A program made the position numbers and the translations under genes. This document shows, in pieces, positions 1 through 5,404 of a stretch of 7,202 nucleotides of DNA (its first letter is position 1; each line of letters opens with the position of its first letter). Location of the stretch: NCBI GenBank assembly GCA_937911885.1, contig CALDPW010000029.1, positions 1-7,202 of the forward strand, written 5' to 3'. The stretch comes from an uncultured Clostridia bacterium (lineage in GTDB: Bacteria; Bacillota; Clostridia; Christensenellales; UBA1242). Below the pieces are notes generated by a model. The model was not told the DNA's origin, made no database searches, and saw only the letters and a program-made list of their open reading frames with translations.

Positions 1-80
1 AATTCTGTGAAAAACAGCAATTTCTACAAACTTTTGACAAAAGGTTCTGTCTTTTTGCCAAGATTCCATGGGGAGAAAAG
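1..80. other. Unassigned higher-GC edge segment
   Basis: No gene can be assigned here. The composition is visibly richer in G and C than the rest of the window. Both strands are open: the plus strand has no stop from 3 to 114, with TAA at 115-117, and the minus strand reads from an ATG at 69 to the window edge (23 codons, starting MESWQKDR). Neither has a ribosome binding site, and the minus ATG lies immediately after a hairpin that looks like a terminator, so I do not call either one a gene. Small inverted repeats are present (CTGT/ACAG at 5-17 and CTTTT/AAAAG at about 31-43). A TTGACA at 34-39 has no matching -10. The segment may be the edge of an intergenic repeat or of a decayed gene, but the sequence does not decide which. 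Confidence 0.3.
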
Positions 81-116
81 AAGGGGGTCCCGTGCCATAT
101 GGCACGGTACCCCCTT
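81..116 (-). terminator. Strong hairpin, probable terminator of the Cys-rich gene
   Basis: The arms AAGGGGGTCCCGTGCC and GGCACGGTACCCCCTT pair over 16 positions with one mismatch (C89/T108) and an ATAT loop. Read on the minus strand, the hairpin begins 20 bp after the stop codon of the small Cys-rich gene and is followed by CTTTTCT, a short pyrimidine-rich tail. That position and order fit an intrinsic terminator. The tail is imperfect and the plus-strand tail is shorter still, so the direction is inferred mainly from the gene upstream. A mobile or repeated palindrome is the main alternative. Confidence 0.6.
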
Positions 117-136
117 TAATGAGAATTAATGGAAAC

Positions 137-307
137 TCAGCAGCCGCAGTTATTGTTGCAGCCACAATTGTTTGAGTTGCACCCATTGTTTGATAATGTT
201 AATAGCAATAGTAGCAAAAAGTTTGTGTTATTGTTTAAATCGGTGTTGGTTGCACTAGTTAAAATTGAAATAAGTAAAACTAATAGCACATCATTCGAAA
301 AATTCAT
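137..307 (-). CDS. Small Cys-rich hydrophobic protein (56 aa), unrecognised
   Basis: I do not recognise a named family. The 56-residue product starts MNFSNDVLLVLLISIL, has two leucine-rich stretches (about residues 7-16 and 30-38) separated by an Asn/Thr-rich linker, and ends in GCNSNNCGCNNNCGC. That tail has five cysteines (C43, C48, C50, C54, C56). Both hydrophobic stretches are shorter than a normal membrane span, although the first could act as a weak signal or membrane-associating segment. The start is well supported: GGAGGG (313-318) lies five bases before the ATG at 307. A TTGTTA-17-TATTAT promoter lies upstream and a strong hairpin follows the stop. The gene is divergent from an ArsR-type regulator and shares its control region, so it is a plausible target of that repressor. 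The paired cysteines suggest metal binding or disulfide bonding, but that is inference only. The opposite strand is also open here (129-332) but lacks such signals. Confidence 0.68.
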   Translation of the reverse strand: MNFSNDVLLVLLISILTSATNTDLNNNTNFLLLLLLTLSNNGCNSNNCGCNNNCGC

Positions 308-328
308 TATTTCCCTCCATTTTACAAA

Positions 329-357
329 ATAATATAATAATAACTAATATGTAACAA
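329..357 (-). promoter_or_regulatory. Predicted promoter of the Cys-rich gene
   Basis: Read on the minus strand, TTGTTA (357 down to 352) is followed by 17 bases and TATTAT (334 down to 329). This fits a sigma-A-type promoter with five of six -10 bases and four of six -35 bases. The start would fall near 322, just before the GGAGGG ribosome binding site at 313-318, giving a leader of about 15 bases. The -35 element is the left arm of the inverted repeat at 349-375. Confidence 0.55.
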
Positions 358-375
358 TTAAAATTTTTGTTACAT
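349..375. promoter_or_regulatory. Inverted repeat, candidate ArsR operator
   Basis: ATGTAACAA (349-357) and TTGTTACAT (367-375) are perfect 9-bp inverted arms separated by nine A/T bases. Each arm contains the likely -35 element (TTGTTA) of one of the two divergent promoters. A repressor dimer bound here would cover both -35 sites at once. The only regulator gene nearby is the adjacent ArsR-type gene, so autoregulation together with control of the Cys-rich gene is the natural reading. The arms are not the textbook ArsR/SmtB 12-2-12 sequence, and no binding data exist for this site. Confidence 0.55.
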
Positions 376-396
376 TGCTGTGTGGTTTGTTAAAAT
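367..396 (+). promoter_or_regulatory. Predicted promoter of the arsR-type gene
   Basis: TTGTTA (367-372), an 18-base spacer and TAAAAT (391-396) preceded by TG at 388-389 form an extended -10 promoter. The start would fall near 403, followed by the ribosome binding site AAGGAAG at 414-420. The -35 element lies in the right arm of the inverted repeat at 349-375, mirroring the minus-strand promoter. Confidence 0.5.
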
Positions 397-424
397 TATT
401 TTATAAACAATAAAAGGAAGTAAT

Positions 425-766
425 ATGAATAAACTAATAGTTTTACCTAAAAAACAGCATAATTATATGCTTGAATATATGCCAGATGATATAACTTTAA
501 AAAAGATTGCTGATTTTTTTAGTGTGTTTTCCGATACAACACGAATAAAAATTATAACAGCATTATGTTTTGGTAAAATGTGTGTTAATGATTTATCGGT
601 AGCATTAAACATTAATCAAACCACGGTGAGCCATCAGTTAAAATACTTAAAAACATTTGGGGCTGTGGATTGTGTTCGTGATGGTAAAATAATTTATTAT
701 TTTATTATGGACGAAGTAATAAATGATATTATGTTAAATGGTGTTAATTATTTATTTGCGAATTAA
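425..766 (+). CDS. ArsR/SmtB-family winged-helix transcriptional repressor
   Basis: The 113-residue product has the usual length and fold pattern of ArsR/SmtB repressors, dimers that leave DNA when a metal or other ligand binds. The core runs from an N-terminal dimer helix (about residues 22-48) containing FSDTTRIKIITAL, through KMCVNDLSVALN, into the recognition helix QTTVSHQLKYLK (65-76), then a wing with VDCVRDGKIIYYF. Canonical metal sensors carry C-V-C in the segment matching KMCVNDL. Here the second cysteine is Asn55, leaving C53 alone, with C48 and C83 elsewhere. The C-terminal helix also lacks the Asp/His pattern of zinc sensors. A classical arsenic, cadmium or zinc site is therefore not visible and the inducer is unknown. 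The start is fixed by AAGGAAG (414-420). Divergence from the Cys-rich gene with a shared inverted repeat suggests control of itself and that gene. The uvrC gene follows 39 bp downstream. Confidence 0.9.
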   Translation: MNKLIVLPKKQHNYMLEYMPDDITLKKIADFFSVFSDTTRIKIITALCFGKMCVNDLSVALNINQTTVSHQLKYLKTFGAVDCVRDGKIIYYFIMDEVINDIMLNGVNYLFAN

Positions 767-785
767 AATGCTTTAATGTTTTTGT

Positions 786-800
786 AATTGTGTTATAATA
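786..800 (+). promoter_or_regulatory. Extended -10 promoter of uvrC (possibly leaderless)
   Basis: TG-T-TATAAT (791-799) is a perfect extended -10 element; no good -35 is visible (TTTAAT at 772-777 is weak). A start seven bases downstream of the -10 falls on position 806, the A of the uvrC ATG. The 15 bases AATTGTGTTATAATA match 3575-3589 upstream of the PHP gene at 14 positions, which supports this being a real promoter module. Confidence 0.6.
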
Positions 801-805
801 AAAAC

Positions 806-2632
806 ATGGATAATAAAACATTAGAACAAATAAAGGAACGTGTTAAAAACCTACCACTAAAACCTGGCGTTTATATTATGCGAGATCAAAGCGGTAATAT
901 AATTTATATTGGTAAGGCTAAGGTTTTAAAAAACAGGGTTAGTCAGTATTTTATAAATACTCAAAAGCCAGAAAAGGTTAGGCTAATGGTGTCAAATGTA
1001 AAAACATTTGATTATATTATTACTAACACCGAACTTGAAGCGTTAAACCTTGAATCTAACTTAATAAAAAAGCATCAGCCATTTTATAATATTTTGTTAA
1101 AAGATGGTAAAGCTCAACCATTTTTAAAAATTGATTTAAAACAAGATTTTCCAAGAGTTGAAATGACTCGCAAAATAAAAAATGATGGAGCCAAATATTT
1201 TGGACCATATTTTGGTTCGGTAAATCATAAAGAATTGCTCAATTTAATTAATAATACTTTTAGTTTAAAAACATGTGCACATAATTTAAATAATGGAAAA
1301 ACATTGAAACGAGAATGCTTAAACTATCATATGGGCATGTGTAATGCACCATGCACTGGTAAAATTAACAAGTTGCAATATCGTAATGAGATTAATAAGG
1401 TTATTGAGTTTTTAAAGGGTGATTTAACCTATGCTAAAAACAAGATAGTTGAAAAAATGAAAATATGTGCCGAAACCGAAAACTTTGAAAGAGCTATTGA
1501 ATATCGAAACAATTTGGAACTGTTAAAAAATTTGAGCACAGGATTGTTAACAGATATTAGGAAATTTGCAAATATTGATGTGTTTGGATATTTTTCGAGT
1601 GGTAATGCAACTGTTATTTCAGTGTTGATTGTTAGAGCTGGAAAAATTATGGGACTTAACAATTATAATGTTGTAAACATAACAGATTCGATGCAAGATG
1701 TTTTATCGGACTTTATAACACAATATTATCCCGAAAGTTCACCACCACCAGACGAAATTGTTTTGCCGTGCGACTTGGGAGATGCAATTAAAAACTATGT
1801 AGATCAGTATTCTGCAAAAAAAGTTGTTGTAGTTGTTCCTAAAATAGGAACAAAACAAAAGCTGTTAAAAATGGCTATTGATAATGCTCAAGAGTATTTA
1901 GAAAAAAGTACCGAAAAAAATAGATTGCACGAATTAAAAACAATTGGTGCTGTTAATTTGTTACAAACTACCCTTAATTTGTCAGAAACTCCATATAGAA
2001 TTGAAGGTTATGATATTTCACATGTTCAAGGAACCAATATGGTTGCAAGCATGGTTGTGTTTGAAAATGGCGAACCTAAATATAACCATTACAGAAAATT
2101 TAAAATTAAAACAGTTGATGGTTCAAACGATTTTGCTTGCATGAAGGAAGTGTTAACACGCCGTGTTAATGAACTTAATGGAGATGATATTAGTTTTAAG
2201 TCAAGGCCAAACTTAATTTTAATAGATGGTGGAAAGGGCCAACTTAATTTTGCAAACTCAGTATTACTTGAACACAATATTAACATTCCAATTATTTCAC
2301 TTGCAAAACGTGAGGAGGAAGTGTTTAAACCAAACGAAAGCAATCCGTATGTTATTAGCAAGGATAACTATGGGTTAAAATTGTTGCAACGCATAAGGGA
2401 CGAAAGCCACAGATATGCAATAACTTTTCATCGTAGTTTACGCGGTAAAAATGCTCTTATTAGTGAACTTAGCAAAATTGATTTGGTGGGCAAATCAAAA
2501 GAAATAGCATTGCTTAATCATTTTAGAGATATTAACAAAATAAAAAATGCAACCATTTTAGAATTAATGCAGGTTAATGGAATTTCAAACAAAATTGCAA
2601 CAAATATTTTTAATTATTTTCACAAAAATTAA
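806..2632 (+). CDS. uvrC: Excinuclease ABC subunit C (UvrC)
   Basis: UvrC is the dual-incision nuclease of bacterial nucleotide excision repair, acting on the UvrB–DNA complex loaded by UvrA. The 608-residue product is full length. Residues 17-92 form the GIY-YIG nuclease that makes the 3' cut (GVY 21-23, YIG 34-36, R44, acidic NTELEALNLE). Four cysteines, C157, C171, C179 and C183, match the spacing of the family's reported 4Fe-4S site. A UvrB-binding UVR motif lies around 205-240. The C-terminal RNase H-like domain that makes the 5' cut has D403 (DISHVQG), D474 (LIDGGKGQ) and H535 (RDESHRYA), followed by a helix-hairpin-helix end. I chose ATG 806. A TTG six codons upstream (788) has no ribosome binding site and lies inside the predicted promoter. 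No Shine-Dalgarno sequence precedes 806 either, unlike the other genes here. No LexA-type box is seen. The arsR-type neighbour shows no functional link. Confidence 0.97.
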   Translation: MDNKTLEQIKERVKNLPLKPGVYIMRDQSGNIIYIGKAKVLKNRVSQYFINTQKPEKVRLMVSNVKTFDYIITNTELEALNLESNLIKKHQPFYNILLKDGKAQPFLKIDLKQDFPRVEMTRKIKNDGAKYFGPYFGSVNHKELLNLINNTFSLKTCAHNLNNGKTLKRECLNYHMGMCNAPCTGKINKLQYRNEINKVIEFLKGDLTYAKNKIVEKMKICAETENFERAIEYRNNLELLKNLSTGLLTDIRKFANIDVFGYFSSGNATVISVLIVRAGKIMGLNNYNVVNITDSMQDVLSDFITQYYPESSPPPDEIVLPCDLGDAIKNYVDQYSAKKVVVVVPKIGTKQKLLKMAIDNAQEYLEKSTEKNRLHELKTIGAVNLLQTTLNLSETPYRIEGYDISHVQGTNMVASMVVFENGEPKYNHYRKFKIKTVDGSNDFACMKEVLTRRVNELNGDDISFKSRPNLILIDGGKGQLNFANSVLLEHNINIPIISLAKREEEVFKPNESNPYVISKDNYGLKLLQRIRDESHRYAITFHRSLRGKNALISELSKIDLVGKSKEIALLNHFRDINKIKNATILELMQVNGISNKIATNIFNYFHKN

Positions 2633-2666
2633 AACCTTTGAATAAGTAATATTCAGAGGTTTTTTT
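2631..2666 (+). terminator. Intrinsic terminator of uvrC, abutting murB
   Basis: AAAACCTTTGAAT (2631-2643) pairs over 13 positions, one of them a G·U wobble, with ATTCAGAGGTTTT (2651-2663). The loop is seven bases and the run of seven T residues spans 2660-2666. The hairpin begins at the uvrC stop codon and the T-run ends directly at the murB ATG. It has the form of a good intrinsic terminator, yet its 3' arm also holds the murB ribosome binding site. Confidence 0.85.
2655..2659 (+). promoter_or_regulatory. murB ribosome binding site inside the terminator stem
   Basis: AGAGG lies seven bases before the murB ATG and is the only Shine-Dalgarno candidate for it. All five bases are paired in the uvrC terminator stem. 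In a read-through transcript the site would therefore be sequestered unless the hairpin is opened. Confidence 0.6.
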
Positions 2667-3539
2667 ATGTATTTTAAATTAAAACAATATTGTTCTAAGG
2701 TGTATAAAAACAAAGCATTAAAAAATTATTCCACCATTAAAATTGGTGGCAAGGCAAAATATGTGTGTTTTCCAAAAACAAAAACAGATGTTGTTGATTT
2801 GGTAAACTATTTAAACCTTAAAAAAATTAAATATTTTGTTTTAGGGGCTGGTAGCAACGTTTTAATTAATAGTCGTGGTTTTAATGGTGTTGTTATAAAA
2901 TTAGATAATTTAAATGAGATCTACGAATTTGATAACACCATTCAAGTTGGTGCAGGGGTAAGGTTAAGTAATGTTGTTAATTATTACTTAAAAAAAGGAT
3001 ATTGCGGATTTGAACAGGCAGTGGGCATTCCGGGAACAATTGGTGGAGCTGTTGTTATGAATGCAGGAGCATATAGTTACAAAACTGAAAATGTGGTAAA
3101 AGGTGTTACATTTATTAAAAATGGCAAAGTTGATTATTATGTTGCTGAACAATGTGAGTTTTCGTATAGACATAGCATTTTTGATGATTCGTATATTATT
3201 TTGAGTGTTGATTTAAAAAAAGAGTTGGGCAATGTTGATATAATAAACAACATGATGAGAAGCACAATGGAGTTAAGAAAAAAGTTACCACATCAGCCTT
3301 CGCTTGGTAGTGTTTTTAAACGACACAACGAAGTAATTGTGAGCCGATTGATTGATAGTTTGGGTTTAAAAGGGAAACGTGTGGGCGATGCTATGGTTAG
3401 TTTTGAGCATGCTGGGGTTATAGTTAACTTAAATAATGCAAGTAGCAAAGATGTAAAACAGCTTATATCGATAATAAAAAATGAGTGTTACCAAAAAGAG
3501 AAAATTGAATTACAGGAAGAAATTAGGTATTTAAACTAA
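2667..3539 (+). CDS. murB: UDP-N-acetylenolpyruvoylglucosamine reductase
   Basis: MurB is the cytoplasmic FAD enzyme that uses NADPH to reduce UDP-GlcNAc-enolpyruvate to UDP-MurNAc, the second committed step of peptidoglycan synthesis. The 290-residue product is the usual size of the short (type II) Gram-positive form. FAD-binding motifs are NYSTIKIGG (20-28) and LGAGSNVLIN (59-68), then AVGIPGTIGGAVVMNAGAY (118-136). The active-site Arg is in YRHS (167-170), the proton-donating Ser is S215 in PSLGSVFK, and the conserved C-terminal Glu is probably E285 in EEIRYLN. ATG 2667 gives the expected N-terminus and has AGAGG seven bases upstream. The gene follows uvrC across a terminator that overlaps that ribosome binding site, and no convincing promoter of its own is visible. 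Transcription may depend on partial read-through. It is separated from the PHP gene by 108 bp containing a new promoter. Confidence 0.97.
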   Translation: MYFKLKQYCSKVYKNKALKNYSTIKIGGKAKYVCFPKTKTDVVDLVNYLNLKKIKYFVLGAGSNVLINSRGFNGVVIKLDNLNEIYEFDNTIQVGAGVRLSNVVNYYLKKGYCGFEQAVGIPGTIGGAVVMNAGAYSYKTENVVKGVTFIKNGKVDYYVAEQCEFSYRHSIFDDSYIILSVDLKKELGNVDIINNMMRSTMELRKKLPHQPSLGSVFKRHNEVIVSRLIDSLGLKGKRVGDAMVSFEHAGVIVNLNNASSKDVKQLISIIKNECYQKEKIELQEEIRYLN

Positions 3540-3559
3540 ATATTTTTTGCTTTAAAAAA

Positions 3560-3588
3560 TTTAAAATAAAATTAAATTGTGTTATACT
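3560..3588 (+). promoter_or_regulatory. Promoter of the PHP–whiA–dnaE operon
   Basis: TG-T-TATACT (3580-3588) is an extended -10 element. A weak -35 (TTTAAA, 3560-3565) lies 17 bases upstream. The predicted start is near 3595. The surrounding AATTGTGTTATACTA (3575-3589) differs at one base from the uvrC promoter segment at 786-800. Confidence 0.6.
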
Positions 3589-3592
3589 ACTT

Positions 3593-3614
3593 TTAATGAT
3601 AATATTATCATTAA
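3593..3614. promoter_or_regulatory. 22-bp perfect palindrome, candidate operator
   Basis: TTAATGATAAT followed by its exact reverse complement ATTATCATTAA makes a perfect 22-bp palindrome centred between 3603 and 3604. It overlaps the predicted start of the PHP operon (about 3595), where a bound repressor would block RNA polymerase. The core TGATAAT/ATTATCA is the same half-site pair as the known Fur consensus of Bacillus (TGATAATnATTATCA), except that the central base is absent. No T-run follows directly, so it is not a good terminator. The binding protein is not encoded in this window. Confidence 0.6.
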
Positions 3615-3647
3615 GTAAAACACGATTTTTTTATTATAAGGATTTTT

Positions 3648-4400
3648 ATGAAATTAATTGGCGATTATCACATGCATTCAACCTACACACATGGTGTTAG
3701 TTCAATTGAAGAAAATGTTATTAGTGCAATAAACAAAGGTCTTAAACAAATTGCTATAACCGAACATGCCTATTGTCATATGGCTAATGGTATTAGCAAG
3801 GAAGGTTATAAACAAATGAAGGCCGAAATTGCTGAATTAAGAACAAAATATCCACAAATTGAAATTTTGTGTGGTCTAGAATGTAATGTTCTTGGTTATG
3901 ATGGGTTGATAGATGTTAAACCAGAAGAGATTAATGATTATGATATTATTGTTATGGGATATCATTACACATATAGACCATATAGTGTTAAAAACTTTTT
4001 TCAATTCTTTTTGCCATCAATATTAAAAATAAATTCTAAAAAACGAGTTGAAAAAAATACTCAAGCATATATTTTAGCTATGGATAACAATCAAATTGAT
4101 ATTATTTCACATTTAAATTATGGTATTAAAGTTGATTGTAAAAAGGTTGCCGAACATGCTAAACAAAAAGGCATTTATATTGAACTTAACGGAAAACGTA
4201 TTAATTTTAGCGATTACGAAATGCTTGAAATGGCTAAAACTGGTGTTAAGTTTATTGTTAATTCCGATGCTCATAATGCTTTAAATGTTGGAAAAAACAA
4301 TAAAGCATTTGCAATGATTGAACGATTAAATATTCCACACGAACAAGTGGTTAATTTAAATACTATTCCAAAATTTAAACGATTTAACCAAAACAACTAA
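3648..4400 (+). CDS. Free-standing PHP-domain metal-dependent phosphoesterase
   Basis: The 250-residue product is a single PHP domain, the fold of histidinol phosphatase and related hydrolases that bind two or three metal ions. All usual ligands are present: HMH at 8-10, E39-H40 (TEH), E78 (GLECN), H106 (GYH), H155 and D207/H209 (NSDAH). It should therefore be active on a phosphate ester or phosphodiester. The substrate is not readable from the sequence; histidinol phosphate is possible, but no other his gene is nearby. Such PHP genes commonly sit beside murB and whiA in Clostridia, and that context is the main clue. TAAGGA (3637-3642) five bases before the ATG fixes the start. It is the first gene of an apparent operon with whiA (12-bp gap) and dnaE, behind an extended -10 promoter and a palindrome. 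DnaE carries its own PHP domain, but the two need not share a role. Confidence 0.92.
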   Translation: MKLIGDYHMHSTYTHGVSSIEENVISAINKGLKQIAITEHAYCHMANGISKEGYKQMKAEIAELRTKYPQIEILCGLECNVLGYDGLIDVKPEEINDYDIIVMGYHYTYRPYSVKNFFQFFLPSILKINSKKRVEKNTQAYILAMDNNQIDIISHLNYGIKVDCKKVAEHAKQKGIYIELNGKRINFSDYEMLEMAKTGVKFIVNSDAHNALNVGKNNKAFAMIERLNIPHEQVVNLNTIPKFKRFNQNN

Positions 4401-4412
4401 GGAGAAAATGCA

Positions 4413-5396
4413 ATGTCGTTTGCAGTTGATGCTAAGCGTGAAGTTTTAAAAACCGAAATTAAAAATGATTGTTGTGCTCTAGCTTTTTTAAGTGCAATGA
4501 TTAAAGGTTCGGGACAATTAACTTTAACAAATGGCAAAAATCAAATTAATATTTTTACTGAAATTCAAGATTTATTCGATGTTGTTAATAACATTATTAA
4601 ACAATATTACGATGAAGAATGCACACTTGCTCTTGAAGAAGAAAATTTAGGGTTTAAAATTATAAAATACAAAATCATTATTCCCGAAACTATTTCGGAA
4701 AGGGTTTTGTTTGATTGTGGTGTGCTAAAACTTGATAATCAAAACAATGTTAACTTTGTTAATGGTATTGAAGATTTTATTATTCAAAGTGAATGTTGCA
4801 AAATGGCATATATTAAGGGTGCTTTTTTGGCGTGTGCAACATCAAATATTGTTATTAAAAATTACGATAACGAAAGCAAAAATAATAGTGGATATCATTT
4901 GGAATTTGTTTTTAACTTTGAACAAACAGCAAACGATTTTGTTGAATTGCTAAAAGCGTTTAACATTAAGGCAAAAACAACAATTCGTAAAAATAATCCT
5001 TTGGTTTATATTAAAGAATATCAAGTGATTTGTGATATTTTAGCATTGGTTGGAGCAAATAAGGCAGTGTTGGAACTTCAAAACGAAGCAGCTATTAGAG
5101 ATTTGCGCAACAATGTTAATCGTCAAACAAATTGTTTTAATGCTAACTTAAATAAAATGGTTCAAGCTAGTGTTAAACAACTTAATGCAATTAATTTTAT
5201 TAAGGACACTGTTGGATTAGAAATTTTGGATGATAACTTGCAAGAGCTTTGTTTAATTAGGCTTGCAAATCCTGATGAACCACTAGAAAAATTAAGGGCT
5301 CTTTATAGTGAACCTGTTTCAAAAAGTGGAATAAACCACAGATTTAATAAAATTTTAAAAATAGCTAGTGATTTAGAAAATAACCTTAAAAAATAG
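4413..5396 (+). CDS. whiA: WhiA, DNA-binding regulator of division and chromosome segregation
   Basis: WhiA is a Gram-positive protein joining a LAGLIDADG homing-endonuclease-like domain, without nuclease activity, to a C-terminal helix-turn-helix. It activates sporulation division in Streptomyces and affects division and chromosome segregation in Bacillus. The 327-residue product is close to the family length. The N-terminal segment includes CCALAFLSAMIKGSGQL (20-36), the LAGLIDADG-like part begins at AYIKGAFLACATSN (132-145), and the C-terminal part has LRNNVNRQTNCFNANLNK (231-248) and the signature VSKSGINHRFNKI (302-314). Residues about 144-160 form a longer, Asn-rich loop than the usual G-S-[VI]-N-x-P stretch before YHLEF. 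AAGGAGA (4399-4405) lies seven bases before ATG 4413; an ATG at 4408 is out of frame. The rapZ and yvcK genes, which usually lie upstream of whiA, are not here. dnaE begins eight bases after the stop. Confidence 0.96.
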   Translation: MSFAVDAKREVLKTEIKNDCCALAFLSAMIKGSGQLTLTNGKNQINIFTEIQDLFDVVNNIIKQYYDEECTLALEEENLGFKIIKYKIIIPETISERVLFDCGVLKLDNQNNVNFVNGIEDFIIQSECCKMAYIKGAFLACATSNIVIKNYDNESKNNSGYHLEFVFNFEQTANDFVELLKAFNIKAKTTIRKNNPLVYIKEYQVICDILALVGANKAVLELQNEAAIRDLRNNVNRQTNCFNANLNKMVQASVKQLNAINFIKDTVGLEILDDNLQELCLIRLANPDEPLEKLRALYSEPVSKSGINHRFNKILKIASDLENNLKK

Positions 5397-5404
5397 GAGA
5401 AACA

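Noticed and set aside
34..39. Perfect TTGACA -35 box
   Set aside because: No -10-like sequence lies 15-19 bases downstream and no plus-strand gene follows.
1..69. Minus-strand open frame MESWQKDR... running off the left edge
   Set aside because: It has no ribosome binding site and starts directly after a hairpin terminator. 23 open codons are not enough evidence for a gene.
129..332. 67-codon plus-strand open frame beginning METQQPQLLLQ
   Set aside because: It is the antisense of the Cys-rich gene and lacks a good ribosome binding site. Its Gln/Pro/Leu repeats arise from the complement of the repeated Cys, Gly and Asn codons.
762..783. Possible terminator after the arsR-type gene (ATTAAA/TTTAAT then TTTTT)
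   Set aside because: The stem is only six A:T pairs and is too weak to call; this sequence is expected often by chance in such AT-rich DNA.
788..805. Upstream TTG start for uvrC adding six residues
   Set aside because: It has no ribosome binding site, overlaps the -10 element, and adds residues not needed for the GIY-YIG domain.
2089..2361. 90-codon minus-strand open frame within uvrC
   Set aside because: It is antisense to the conserved RNase H-like domain of UvrC and has no start signals.
3537..3566. Possible terminator after murB (A- and T-runs)
   Set aside because: Only A:T pairs with a mismatch and no T-run after the stem.
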